Below the pieces are notes generated by a model. It was not told where the DNA came from and ran no database searches. It was given only the letters and a program-made list of their open reading frames with translations. A stretch of DNA of 64,000 bases from Amoeboaphelidium protococcarum (taxonomy: Eukaryota; Aphelidiomycota; Aphelidea), in assembly GCA_023515745.1 (NCBI GenBank), contig JALECJ010000020.1:1798001-1862000 (forward strand), read 5' to 3'. A program made the translations under genes and the position numbers. Positions 22,800-34,176 of this stretch are shown piece by piece; position 1 is the stretch's first letter; each line of letters opens with the position of its first letter.

Positions 22800-23405
22800 A
22801 TGCTTGCTGTTAGATACGCATGTGATCCTTGTATTAGAGGCCACAGAGCCTATAAGTGTCGTCATACTGATAGGACATTGCGTCCAGTGAGATAGAAAGG
22901 TCGACCTCAGACGCAGTGTGCAGAGTGTAAGAAGATTCGAAATAGATTTAATAACCACATCAAATGCACTCACTAAAATACATAACAGTAATAATTATCA
23001 TCAGATTAACAGTTACAGACTGACGAAGTGGATTAATTTACACAATTTGATACTCCACAAATGATGGATGTTGACTAGATTGTGGACGAGCTGTAGAATA
23101 TCCCTGCTGAAACACTGGTGCCGCGTGACTGTAGTTTGCACTTGGATTGTTCATGTCGGGGTGGAATATGTTGCGGTCCGTCATTTAATGAATCATAGTG
23201 GCAGTAATGTGACTCTTGCTCAATATCTTGTAATTGCAGAAACAAGTTGTATTAGATGCCTGAATAGCAGGATCAACCGGTCTTATCATCATAAATGAAC
23301 ATTGTGCAGGCCGTGCTCGATGCTCAGCGTTGCTCTTGTGGATGTTTCAAAAAGTTGTCAGACTGTAGTGACTGTCTCAAAGACGATTGCTCTCTACTTA
23401 CGTGA
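22800..23405 (+). CDS. Copper-fist transcription factor
   Basis: Single exon, 201 codons, ATG 22800, TGA 23403. Residues 6-43 are a copper-fist DNA-binding domain. The zinc ligands C8, C11, C20 and H22 keep the exact C-x2-C-x8-C-x-H spacing. YACDPCIRGHRAYKCRHTDR matches the family core, and KGRP at 33-36 is the minor-groove contact. In the C-terminal half (about 110-200) there are two Cys-rich clusters (C-x-C, CRGGICCG, CDSCSISCNC, CSCGCF, CSDCLKDDC) like the copper-sensing repeats of Mac1/Cuf1. Such factors bind copper-responsive elements and control copper and iron uptake genes. The family is described from fungi, so it is a key lineage marker. At 201 aa it is shorter than Ace1 (225) or Mac1 (417). 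Confidence 0.93.
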
Positions 23406-23528
23406 TATTTTAAAGATTCATTCATTTAACAAAATGGGTTTTCATTTTAAAATTTATAATTACTGTTCGAAAGGTATTTTCTTCTTGGTCATTGATTGAG
23501 TTATTTTCGCCGATTGGCCAAGAGTGAA

Positions 23529-26387
23529 ATGTTGCAGCAACTGATCACTGATTAAATCAAGAGTGAGAATGCGTTGGTCATTGTAGCACCAGGTCTGGGC
23601 ATATTTGGCTCTATCTTGTAATGGATAGTTGCCTGTATAAAAGTAGATTTAAGTGAAAATGGTAGTAATGAAGTGCCATTAGTATTTCTGCTGAATGCAT
23701 CAGATGAAGAAAATCAACTAATTCGAGACTCAATTCAACGTTATGGCCTGCGACAGAAGTAGGGTGAATTGTTCCGAGTAGTCGACTCGACTCTCTCCGT
23801 TCAGGATAGACAGAAGCTATATCTACGGGGTGGAGTGATCAGTGTTAGTACGAGATTTCTTGTAGTTGACTGGTTGAACGACCGCGTTCCGTATCCTCTA
23901 GTCTCTGGCGTAATTCTGATGCACGCGGACAAGTTGGCCAAAAGTCTTGAGGCGTCTTATGAATCATTTGCGCTGAAACTGTTTCGCGAGTCTAATCAGG
24001 CCGGTTTCATAAAGGCTTTCAGTGACAGGCCGGAAGCTTTCGCGGCTGGTTTCAACCGATTGGAGAAGACGCTGCGGTATCTCCATGTTGATCAAGTGTA
24101 CTTTTACCCGCGATTTCATGTTCAGATAGTCTAATCACTCGAGGCAGTCAGTATAGACATGCATGAGTGTTAACAGCCAATGACTGCTGCAATGAATCTG
24201 ATTTAACGCGCCCTGATCGACATTATGGATGGTCTCTTGCTGGAGATTCGGAGATCTAATCAAAATCTAGATGCGGAGATTCTGACAGTGGAGAATGCCC
24301 TTAGCAAAGATTTTGATTTTTAGCTTCGACTCCTCTTAGATCCACAGTGGCATCGAGTATCTCCGCGAATGAAGAGGACCATATCAGATTTGACAGAGAT
24401 GAGAAAGTTGCTCAAGTATCTGGTGTAGTATGATTGCATTTCCTTTTGGGAGTACTTGGAGAATGCACTTCTCAGTGAAGGATTGAATAGGGATGGCTTT
24501 GTTAGTCCTTGGCTCACTATGGATGCTTCAGATACTCTGATAAAGTATGCAAGAGAACGCGTATATAAAGTCACTAATGGTGATTCTGGAGTTAAGTAGT
24601 TGCAGACTGTTTTAGAGTTGAATCCAAAGTGGATTTTGGTTTAGGAATTGATCAAGGATTTATAAACTTTGAGTAGCGATATATCAAGGCCACGCAGGAT
24701 TCTGATTTTAGTGAATGATATCAAGACTTCATATTAATTGAAAGAGTTTTTGTGCTGTGATAGAGATGGGATTACAGATTAGAATAAGCAAGGTTCAGAT
24801 AATCATTATATGTAAAAGCTGTGGTCCAAGTATATTTATCGTTCATAATAAATGAAGACTCTGATTACAAAACTAAAATAGCAATCTCCTAGTAATGATA
24901 TGGCCTAATAACCGTCAGTTACTACAACATCTGGCAATGGCGAGTAGCAGCGATCATAACAAGCCATTGCACAGCCTGCTAGGAAGAGATAGCGTAGATA
25001 GAGAGGTGCTCATAATTAGCTGAGTGGAACAACACCAGCCGGTGATAAGAGTAAGAGCGCAGAGCTAAAGTTTGAGAGTATGCTTAATCAGATATAAGAG
25101 GAGGGAATGCATACTTTAGAGGCTACAGATGACATGGACGATCTTTATGACGACTCCTTGCAAGCACCATAGACTGCTATTGGTGAATTGGCTATGATAA
25201 GCAACGACTCCACTCATATAGTTATTCAAGTGTATGATAACGACAATTATGGTATTGCTTAGTAGCATTTATAGGATTTTCATCCAGACGCGGTTATCAT
25301 GATGGACCCCAATCCGTAGTATATTCGTGAAATTGAAAGCTTTGCACTACTGAATCCATCTCATAAACTGCAAGTGTATTTTGTCGTTTACGAACATTCT
25401 GTTGAAGAGTAGAGATACCTCACCACCATCAAGAAGGAGAAGCAGGCTTTCGAGCGTTTGATTAGGGAGAAATCCATGCTATCTGTGCGCGAGGGAGATT
25501 TGAGAGTTCATCGAGAGGAGCTGTCTTCATCTAATGCTCTAGTGAATAGAAATAGAATTGGAGGTGGTTCATTGCAGCTGGATTTACCTGCTTTGAATGC
25601 TTCTGCGCCACTAGCTGAGAGGCCATTGATAATTGTAGATATGCGCGAGTTCAGATCACAGTTGCCTGTTATACTTCACGCTAATGGATTTCATGTTAGG
25701 CCGATTTAAATTGAAATTGGCGATTATATCCTTACTCCAAAGATTTGTGTTGAACGTAAGAGCTTACCCGATCTGGTGGGCAGTATTTAGTCGGGCAGAT
25801 TATTTAGTTAGTTGGAAGCCATGTCGCTGCACTATGAGACTGTCATTCTACTGATTGAGTTTGATCCTGGCAAGTCGTTCTCGCTTCAAGATATAAAGAT
25901 TCACACTACCGGCTCAAATGCTCAGTAGAGTACCGTTATCCAACGGTTGGTGTAATTTACGCTATAATTTCCGAACATGAGAATTGTTTGGTCAACATCT
26001 CCGCATGCAACTGCTGATATATTCAAGGATCTCAAGTTGAAATAACCGGATCCTGACGTAGAGGCTGTTATGCGCATTGGTGCAGACGTTTTTCTCTAAT
26101 AACAGCCTTAGAATCATATTGACAATGGTTCTAGTCGTACAGTGGACAACAATGACAATGGCGATTCGGCGGCTAATTCAACGTCTCTGGAATTCAATGT
26201 GATCCCTGTTGATATGCTTCGCTATATGCCTGGCTGCGAAGGACTCTCCTGGAAATATCTGGTAAATCAAGTTTAAGATTTAAAAGAGCTTTGCATGAAA
26301 TCTCTGGCCGAATTATCAAGTATCTTGGGCAATGATGAAGGCGCTCGATAACTGCACAAGTTTCTTCATGACAGTTAGAACAAGTGA
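23529..26387 (+). CDS. ERCC4: XPF/ERCC4/Rad1 structure-specific endonuclease subunit
   Basis: Single exon, 952 codons, ATG 23529, TGA 26385. Residues 1-520 form the helicase-like part, which begins LLQQLITDQ...VIVAPGLG and lacks a working Walker A, as in all XPF. A disordered, basic linker follows. The nuclease domain starts near 695 with LIIVDMREFRSQLP and carries the active-site motif ERKSLPDL (ERK-x3-D) at about 741-748. SIQSGRLFSQLEAM and the VILLIEFDPGKSF strand come next. The last 70 residues hold the tandem helix-hairpin-helix region that pairs with ERCC1/Rad10. The enzyme cuts 5' of lesions in nucleotide excision repair and in single-strand annealing. Dozens of Gln codons are TAA/TAG. 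Nothing looks broken. Confidence 0.95.
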
Positions 26388-26489
26388 AGGGATTATACTT
26401 GTGTGAAATACACTGACTATTAAGTGGGACGTTCAAATTAAATAAAAGTTCATGTGTTCTGACAGTTAAGTTTACAACTAGTAAGAATA

Positions 26490-28259
26490 TCATTGTTAGC
26501 ATTAGAGGCCTTATTGAATGTGATTTTAAACCAGTTCCAATGCAGCACCAAGAGACCATCCAGTCTCGATGCCGTTAATCTTCTTTCTGATTATCAATTT
26601 CTATCTCAGATCCAAGCCATATCCAGTATGTAACAAGTGGAAGATATAAGTGAGATCCAGACAAAGCTCAGGCATGTACTTTCCAAGCTTTGAATTCTAA
26701 GTCTTCTTCTAACTGTCTGTCATCAGAGACATTGCATGAGAGATAAACTCATCACGACCCCCGAAATGAGACCATAAATGATCAGAAATACCGATGGAGG
26801 ATACTGATTTGGGATTACAGATAACATGTGCCAACTACTAGACATCTCTTACCGTCCACTCGGCATGGGAATCTTTATCAGAGTCTAGGTGAAGTATCAT
26901 TCTAGTCTTGTCATAAAAGTAGGAGAAGGCGTACAACTCCGCACCATCCAAGTCGGTAAAAGATTACTATAAATGAGGCTAGAAGATACCATTGAATGAA
27001 CATGATGCGGGCTGGTAAGTGCAAGTCTTCTTATCAAATAATCTCCTGATAATATCGCTGCATTACTCAAAAGATTTTTAATCACTCTTTGCTCCAACCA
27101 TTAATATAGGGCTCTTTTAATTCTATGATTGTTTTACAATTTCAGTGTAAGACTCTGGCATACACGGATTGATGAACACTGCCTGAATGATAACGCCATC
27201 AGATTTAGAACCTAAAGAGGCAGTATATTTCTTGACCAAAGCTTTGTCTTTTACCTGCAGAGAAGGGGTGTCAATAACTATTTTATTGACTTGCTTGCGA
27301 GCCTCCATAAGACCATAGCCAAGATAACTGTACTGATACAGGACAAACTCGCGATTACTTATCACCTTTTCTTCATAATAATCTCCACACGCGTCATCTT
27401 ATTTAGGATCTTTAATTATATTCAATGGTGGAACTGAACACTGCGGTTCAATTGATGTGATCAGAGATGGATCATGAAAATTGGGCTGGAATACAATCTA
27501 CGTAGATCCACCACCAAGATCCATTATACCAATAGTCGCCTACCCTTATAATGCTTACTAACCTGCAGATTCATTTAACTTTCCCATTAAAAAATTCACA
27601 GTCATCCAGGCATATAGAGCCTCATCTTTTCCATCCATGATCCCCACTGCATTACTGTTACTACCACCATCTGATGCGACCGGATTATGGACCTCTTTCA
27701 TCATATAAAATGGCCACTCTGATCTCAAATACTAATCTACAGCTTTCAATATCGTATCTGCTTTATTTCCCTCCAACAGCCGAAGTCCAGCGGTGGCTCT
27801 AACAATCAGAGGTGTACAAGACTACTTATGTCTCGGTATATCTAACACAGCCGCTTCAAGTAGAGGCTTAAGACTCAGAGCAGCCTGTCGAGGATCATCG
27901 CTGTAATGAGACAGGCCAGGTGTAAGATAGTCAAATGTCTCATTCAGGAGACGTAGCGAAGCATTGTCGTTTACACAAAACTTGTACACGTGTATTCTAG
28001 AGCCAGTTGAACCAGCGTCTATTACAATGCCATAAGTAAGTTCGCTGCACTTGTTCTCCTCTGATTATAATGATTGAAGCCTTGTTTGGAGAGGAGAATA
28101 GTATTGTATAAAAGTCATCATAGAAGTTCCAATCTTGAGCCAGTAAAAGATTACCAGCATGGCGACTATAAGAGATAGCATCTTGTAGGTGAAAAGGTTC
28201 TAGAATCCGTATCTCCTCTATTTCGCTTGTCGTTATTACTAGTGTCCTTCTGATGACAT
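26490..28259 (-). CDS. GDA1: Golgi guanosine-diphosphatase / CD39-family apyrase
   Basis: Single exon, 590 codons, ATG 28259, TGA 26490. A short basic cytosolic tail (QAKQRRYGFQN) precedes one membrane anchor at about 25-45 (MLSLIVAMLVIFYWL), giving a type II protein. Apyrase conserved regions are visible: ACR1 IDAGSTGSR (about 82), ACR2 VRATAGLRLL (about 160), ACR3 in MDGKDEALYAWMTVNF (about 215), ACR4 IMDLGGGST (about 250) and ACR5 NGIETGWSLGAAL near the end. These bind the nucleotide phosphates and the metal. Fungal Gda1 hydrolyses GDP in the Golgi lumen, freeing the antiporter for more GDP-mannose import. The anchor and length fit Gda1/Ynd1 better than a secreted apyrase. The gene converges with XPF, 102 bp apart. 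Confidence 0.9.
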
Positions 28260-28837
28260 ACTATTGGAGTCAATCTATATAGCCTCTTTGGAGGAAGACT
28301 TGCGATGTTGAATTACGCTCATAATGCTGTATGTGAAATATTATCAACAAGCTGTATTCAAAACAATAAAGAAGAAAGAGAGAACATTTTCTCAATATGA
28401 AAGCTTTAATTCACACAGGAGATTGAAACATTTATTATTAAAGTAAATATTTTTGTGAGCACTTGAACCTGTATAGAAAGGCTATTTTGTTTTATCGTAT
28501 GTGTTAAATGCAATTGTAGATCTCCGCTACTACAGATGTAGATCATACCCCTGAGATATCGAAAATAGGAATCTACCGATAATTAGGACTTAGTAACGAA
28601 TGCAGTGCTGTAAAGCTTGTTATTTCAACTTAATGAGAAAGAGAAAATTGATAATCAAGATCTGCGTCACTACCAGCGATCAGCCTATTATAAGAGACTT
28701 CTCAAAAAACACATAGTTACACGACTAATCAGATGGCGTAGAATAACACAACTCAAATCCCAACGCTACTTCATTTTACTTTTGCTTTTTGCGCGTTATA
28801 TAATTTTTGAATCACCAATATATTTCTGATATTCGAT
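28260..28837. promoter_or_regulatory. Intergenic, divergent promoters (578 bp)
   Basis: Separates the GDPase gene (minus) from the ISG12-like gene (plus). An open frame at 28617-28829 ends just before the next ATG, but has no motif and its composition is that of the surrounding AT-rich DNA; I do not call it a gene. No RNA gene or repeat is seen. Confidence 0.5.
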
Positions 28838-29293
28838 ATGAATCCGTTTGAGAATTTTATGCTTTGTCCGGCCTGCGGAAGACCGCTGCCAAATGAGCAC
28901 AATGTACGAATTTTGAGACGAAGAATTCTGGCCAGTGGCGCGGCTGCTGGTTTGTTAGGTGCTGCGGCATTACCTCTGCTAGGATTTGGTTTAGGTGGTA
29001 TTACAGCAGGTAGTTTGGCAGCATGGATGTAAGTGCCAGCGGTTGCCGCAGGAAGTGCTTTTGCCATATTGTAATCTCTTGGCGCGACTGGAATGGGAAT
29101 TGTTTTGTTTGGCAGCATCGGTTCAGCAGTGGGGCTGATATTGCCGTTAGCTGGTGATCTAGGCTGGTGTACATGTGAGAGTCCCCAAGTCGATGAAGAT
29201 CAAGGCGAAGATTAAAAAATTGGAGTGGCCGACCATAGTAATTATCCCGATTCTGAGAGGAGATGGGTATTCTATCAAACAGGTAAGCAGTGA
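28838..29293 (+). CDS. ISG12/IFI6-IFI27 family small membrane protein with Cys pairs
   Basis: ATG 28838, TGA 29291, 151 codons. After an N-terminal CPACGRPLP (half a zinc ribbon), residues 35-110 are Gly/Ala-rich hydrophobic helices: ASGAAAGLLGAAALPLLGFG, then VPAVAAGSAFAILQSLGATG and LFGSIGSAVGLI. The phrase AGS-x-x-A-x-LQSLGATG with GSIGSA after it is the signature of the Ifi-6-16/ISG12 family, mitochondrial or ER membrane proteins linked to apoptosis in animals. The tail is acidic with a second Cys pair (CTCE). A GTAAGC at 29283 could be a splice donor (acceptor TTACAG at 29389), which would change the last few residues; that intron would be 107 nt, longer than the others here, so I keep the unspliced end. 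Confidence 0.75.
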
Positions 29294-29516
29294 AGAGCCA
29301 AAGATTAAATCATGTTTCTCAACGACGGCTTGTTCCATAATCTTGTTTCTCTTTCGCTCAACTCGAGATGATGTTCTTCTTTATTACAGTTAGCCATTAA
29401 TTAGCATGGCTTTATATCGTTGTTGGAATGCGTTAAGATTGTAAGCTTAAAATATTAAATGTACTTCATTTATTGTGGAAAATATAAAATTTATTAGTAA
29501 CACGCTTGTAATATCA

Positions 29517-30905
29517 TCATTGAGGACAAGTTATGAGGGATGCAGACGCGTAGACATTGTAATTGGTTCTGGCTCTGAATTGCACCCAATCGTCTGGAAG
29601 ACTATTAATTTGCAAGTCAAAATGAACATCCATACCAACTTCATTTTTATCAGACTGGCCATTGTTGAAGTAACACCACAGTCCTTCATCTGGACACTGG
29701 TCTCCGATCACTACAGTGAGTTCACTGAGAGTGGATACTATCTGGCGATCAGCTTCTGGTTTCTTGCCACCATAATCTTGGTTGATACGGCCTTTAGGTG
29801 TTATACGCCAGCAGGTGTTGCCATAATTCTTTTTCCAGTAGTTGAGACCGATAGCTGCCACTGCCATTCCATTGATCTTACCTGGACGCCAAGCACAAGA
29901 TGTCGGGGATCCAGACTTTTCGTACCAAGTAATTGAAGCCTCCAAATTTGAAGCTGGACTTGCATTAGGTTTATCCAAACATTAAGAATGCCCAAACCAA
30001 TGCTAGTTACCAGATTCCTCAGCAGTGGGAAATCGAGTCTTACCGTAGCGATTAGCCTCAGTGCCATTATTGCCAGCTTACTGCTATTCTGGATATGAAG
30101 GAGGATTTGGGGTAGGCGTTGATGGTTGTTAGTCTTAAGGTGGCTACTCATCCGGATTTGGGACTTATTACTATTCTTATTCTTATTATTACTGCTGTTA
30201 TTATTACTCTTCGCCTTCAGGTTTCTCCCCTTGTTAAACCGGTGGAGGAGTCGACGGAGCTGGGACATCAGGACTTTACTACTCTGGAACTTACTCAGGC
30301 GTAATCGGCGCAGGCTGACCATCTGGCAGATTGTTATTAGCGTCACCACCTCCGTTACCAAAGAAGTTGCTGAAGAATGGAAATCCTGATAGGAAATTCA
30401 TCTAAGCAGGAGGCTGTGCGACATTGGAGGTTTATTACGGAGTAGGACTCGGATTCGGAGCAGTGGGTGGTTGGGGTGCCTTAGGAGACGCTGCTTTCTG
30501 TGTAGGCTACGTTTACGTATAGGAAGGCGAGTTGCCAGGTGAAGGCGCGCTTTAACCGGATTGAGGCTTAGGAGGAGCAGGAGCAGGAGAAGGATTGGTA
30601 GCCGGTTGACGCGGTGTAGTGGGAGGCGGACTTGCTTTCGGCGGACATACGTACGGCCTAGGCATTTGGGCCGACCCTTTAGCAGCTGATTAACATTAAT
30701 CTTCGAGACTCTGGCACTGACTACGCATGGCCTCAGAGAAGGAGGGACAATTCCAGCACTTTTGAGCAGATTGCTAGCGACATCTTTAATGGAGAGCATT
30801 ATCCCAGGCACCTTGTTGCTTCTTGTTCTGATTATTTTGAGGTAGAGATTGGACTGTACATTACTGACTTATTAACACGGCGGATATTAAGATTTCGTAT
30901 TTCAT
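29517..30905 (-). CDS. Secreted expansin-like protein A with N-terminal Cys module
   Basis: Single exon, 463 codons, ATG 30905, TGA 29517. Signal peptide at 1-20 (MKYEILISAVLISQ...). A Cys module spans about 36-95: W at 38, RC, KCWNC, SQCQSLEDQCQ and MPRPYVCPP. A long Pro/Ala/Gln/Asn linker (about 100-300) has most Gln as TAA/TAG. The C-terminal 160 residues have the double-psi beta-barrel pattern of expansins and GH45 enzymes: TCAWRPG-like start (TSCAWRPGKINGMAVAAIGL), YGNTCWRI, ELTVVIGDQCP and the HFD motif (DVHFDLQ). Expansins loosen cellulose-rich walls without hydrolysis. No clear expansin C-terminal CBM63 follows, so it is expansin/loosenin-like. It is the first of three tandem relatives. 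Confidence 0.82.
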
Positions 30906-31219
30906 GGCTTTATATATGTGTCTTGTTAAATTGTCAAGAGAAGAGTGGTATTAGTAGGTACTACCGTGGCACTATTAGATTTTGTGATCAGATTGGTCTG
31001 TTATAATAGGCTCTGTGGGGCACTCTGGGTTACAATTGTCACTGCGCCTGACCAAGCTGATCACCTGATCTTTAAGACTTTCATTGATAGTTCGTTCGAC
31101 TTTGCTAATGGTATATATTTGGGAGTCACTTGATAAAAGCGTAAAAGTGAAGATGGCAAGATAGAAGCTAATGAGTAAAACTAAATATATTCATTATTGA
31201 TTAGAACGTGTCAACACAA
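30906..31219. promoter_or_regulatory. Intergenic, 314 bp
   Basis: Promoter region of expansin-like A, with TATATA at 30912-30917 (minus strand TATATAAAG) only about 10-15 bp before the ATG, and the 3' end of the next gene. An open frame at 30945-31133 shows no motif. No repeat is seen. Confidence 0.45.
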
Positions 31220-32515
31220 TCAGTAAGAAGGCTTATTCTTCTTCGCGTCCGCCTTCACATCATCCTCACAGTCCTCATCTTTAGGCTTTGGAGGTTCCTC
31301 CTCGCAGTCTTCGTCCTTTGGCTTCTAGACTGGCTTCACGGTGAGAGGAGCTGGAGCGGTGCTGTTAGCAGGCTTCACTTGAGGAGCTGGCATAGTGCTA
31401 TTAGCAGGCTTGGTTGGTGCAGGCATTGGCGCAGGCTTTGCTGGGGCTGGCATAGGAGCAGGCTTCGCTGGAGCTGGCATAGTGTTATTAGCAGGCTTTG
31501 CAGGGGCTGGCATAGGAGCTGGCTTTGCTGGAGCTGGGGCTGGCTTTGGGGCCATTGGAGCTTTCTTTGGCTCATCCTCCTCACAATCTTCATCCTTCTT
31601 GTTTTTATGCTTAGGCTTACATTCTTCGCAGTCCTTGTCATCCTTCTTGTGCTTTGGCTTTGGCTTTGGCTTGCAGTCTTTGCAGTCCTTGTCACCCTTG
31701 GCCTCATCTTTAGGAGGAGATGGCTTTGGCATTGGTTATGGCATCGGCATAGCAGGCTTAGTTGCATTTACAGCGGGAGTTGGAGCGACCGGTTTAGGCA
31801 TAGGAGCAATTGGTTTGGTAGCTGGAGGCACAGGTGCAGCAGGCATAGTCTGATTAGCAGGAGGCATCGGTGCTACTGGCTTTGGAGCTGCAGGCATAGG
31901 CGCTGGTGGCTTAGGAGCAGCGGGCATTTAACCTGGCATTGGCTAAGGTGCTGCAGGCTTCGGGGCCGCAGGCATAGGGGCTGGTGGCATAGGGGCTGGT
32001 GGTTTTGGAGCGGCAGGCATTTGTCCAGGATTTGGCATAGGCTAAGCAGGCATAGGTTACGCTGGTTTTGGTTACGCAGGCATAGGCTTATCAGGCATTG
32101 GCATTGGCATAGGCTGAGGTTTTGGTTAACTAGGATTAGGCATTGGCATTGGCATTGGCTACGCAGGCATCGGCTTACCTGGACCTCCTGGACATTGGTA
32201 AGGCGGAGGCATTTAATCACGACCAGAACATGCTCTCTGACATTAGTCTTTGATTTTGTCGCAGTCTTTCATGCCCATTGGGTTGCCACCAGCGCAGCTC
32301 ACACAAGGTTGGTATCTTGTGTTCAGGCATTCATCGTAAGCTGCACCATCATTTTTACCACCCATGCCACCAGGAAGACCTCCTTTGCCCATAGGGCCTC
32401 CTTTGTCGTCATCGCAGTCTTTGCCTTTCTTGCCCTTAAGGCCTTTAAGACCATGATGGCCGATGGTAGCAGAGACAGCAGCAAGATATAATGCAATTAA
32501 GGTATAAGATTTCAT
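31220..32515 (-). CDS. Secreted Pro/Ala/Met-repeat protein with Cys module
   Basis: Single exon, 432 codons, ATG 32515, TGA 31220. Signal peptide MKSYTLIALYLAAVSAT. Residues 20-60 are Lys/Gly/Asp-rich. The Cys module at about 60-105 reads YDECLNTRYQPCVSCAGG, CDKIKDQCQRAC and MPPPYQCP, the same spacing as in the two flanking expansin-like genes. After it there is no folded domain: about 190 residues of PMP/PKPA/PAAP repeats, then a block of DKDCKDCKPKPKPK-type repeats (K, D, E and paired Cys), then PAPAKPAPMPAPAK repeats with NNT/NST sequons. This looks like an extracellular matrix or wall-anchoring protein that could crosslink by disulfides and carry O- or N-glycans. Its position and shared module suggest it works with the expansin-like pair. 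Confidence 0.8.
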
Positions 32516-32856
32516 TTTTATATTTAAAATTGTGTTGATATAGTTTATAGAATAAAAAGATGATGGAGGCAGATATTGAACTTATAACGGTGCTGTGAGT
32601 TCTGATCTGTGTGACCAGACTGTGCTGCATTGATTGGTTGATTCGAGTCGCACCATACTCGCCTGACTTCAAATGTAACCAGAGCTGATCCATCGATTTG
32701 TACAACCTCTGAAATGCTGCGATGAAGCTCAGAGATATCAGAGATATGAGCTTTTTAAAATGAATAATATATGTGTAAAAGGAAATAATATGTGTAATAT
32801 CAAAATTCATTGCTTTTTATTCATCATAGATTCAATCAAATTAAAAACTCAATTAA
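32516..32856. promoter_or_regulatory. Intergenic, 341 bp
   Basis: Holds the promoter of the repeat-protein gene (TATA-like TATATTT at 32519 just upstream of the ATG on the minus strand) and the 3' end of expansin-like B. Antisense open frames here lack motifs. Confidence 0.45.
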
Positions 32857-34176
32857 TCAACATGCAACTTGAGTTGCTGAGCCATACATAGCACCATATC
32901 TTCCAATCATCTCCATAACCTCAGGATTTGATGTCATAGACTCATCTTGGAAGTCAAAGTGAATCTACTTACCAGCCTGATTGAGATCAGTTTTAGATTC
33001 CTGAGCGCACCACTTCAAATTCTCATAACGCGGACAGCAGTCACCGACCTTTACCTTTATGGTGAGAGTCTGGTCAGGCAGCGGATTCTCCGCAAATTTC
33101 AAACCATTTGGAAGCTCTGCATCAGTCAAATAACCTTCCAAATTGAGCTACCAACACTGGCCACAATTTGCACCATAGCCCATATCACCATCGTTTGGTG
33201 CTCCAAAATAAGCAGCATTGATGGCAGCGACAGGGAAACCTTCCAGAGGACCTTTAGGCTTAGCGCAAGCAGTCATCTCAAACCTGTTTTCAGTTTTGCT
33301 GTAATGAGTAAAGCTAGCCTTCATCAGCTGACCATCACCATATGCAGGACTATTTGCTGGAGTACCAGTAGCTGGAGTAGGTGCTGGGGAAGGTGAAGGG
33401 GATGGGGATGGCTTTGCACCATCTGTAACAGGGGCGTGTGCTGGTGCAGGGGAAGCACCATTATCAGCACCAGGTTGAGGTGCAGGTGGAGCAGCAACAG
33501 GGGCACCAGTTGGAGTAGAAGTCGAAGGATGAGGAGCAGAGGAGTTTGCACCACCATAACCTGGAGCATTAACCAGAGTAGAGTTGGAAGAGCCGGACGC
33601 GTCACCAGCCGGAGCAGAAGGAGGACATTGGAATGGATCAGGCATGCCGCTGATCTCACCACGACCCAATTTCTGGCAATCATCTTCAATTTGCTGACAC
33701 TTGGCCTATTGAGGCTGCATGCTCACACAATCCCAGCACGGTTGAGCAACAGTGTCATGACACTTTCTGTACTGCTATTCATCCCAAGGATTACCACCAG
33801 AATTGTTTTGCTGAGGGGCAGGAGCAGTGGCATTTTGCTCAGGAACATAAGCTGGAGTGTTTAGAGCTGGAGCAGCGGAAGTTGAATTCTGCGCGGAAGG
33901 AGCTGCAGAAGTATCCTGTGCAGCAGGAGTGTTCTACTTCGATGCCGTAGCAGGAATGTTTTGCTCTGGAACATAAGCAGGAGCAGGAGCAGTGGTGTTT
34001 TGCGCAGGAGGAGCAGGTGTAGGCTAATTCTCAACCGCCTTAGCAGGAACATTGTGTGCAGGAGGAGCAGCAGTAGCATTTTGCAAGGAGTAAGCAGGAG
34101 CATTGTTGTGCTGAGGATACGCGGCCACAATTGCACAAACAGAGGCCAACATCATCATTCTAATAGACTTTTGCAT
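32857..34176 (-). CDS. Secreted expansin/GH45-like protein B with Cys module
   Basis: Single exon, 440 codons, ATG 34176, TGA 32857. Signal peptide MQKSIRMMMLASVCAIVAAY. An Ala/Pro/Asn/Thr-rich stretch (20-130) precedes the Cys module (about 133-185): NPWDEQQYRKC, QPCWDC, AKCQQIEDDCQKL, MPDPFQCPP. A Ser/Pro/Ala linker follows. The C-terminal 165 residues have the double-psi barrel: ASFTHYSKTENRFEMTACA, GFPVAAINAAYFG, GANCGQCWQLNL, LTIKVKVGDCCPRYE and IHFDFQ. The conserved HFD motif and the CGQCW and DCCP cysteines are intact. It differs from expansin-like A in keeping the Cys module deeper in the protein and in a linker rich in Ser/Pro rather than Gln. Likely wall-loosening or cellulose-binding; GH45 catalytic Asp pairs cannot be assigned by eye. 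Confidence 0.82.

Noticed and set aside
28617-28829. 70-codon plus-strand frame
   Set aside because: No motif and AT-driven composition; it lies in a divergent promoter and stops just before the next start.
29283-29389. Intron at the end of the ISG12-like gene
   Set aside because: Donor GTAAGC is good, but the intron would be 107 nt with a TTACAG end, and the spliced frame runs into the 3' end of the antisense neighbour.
31208-32491. 427-codon plus-strand open frame rich in Trp, Arg and His
   Set aside because: It is the antisense shadow of the Pro/Ala/Met repeat protein; the minus frame has a signal peptide, the shared Cys module and a TGA stop.
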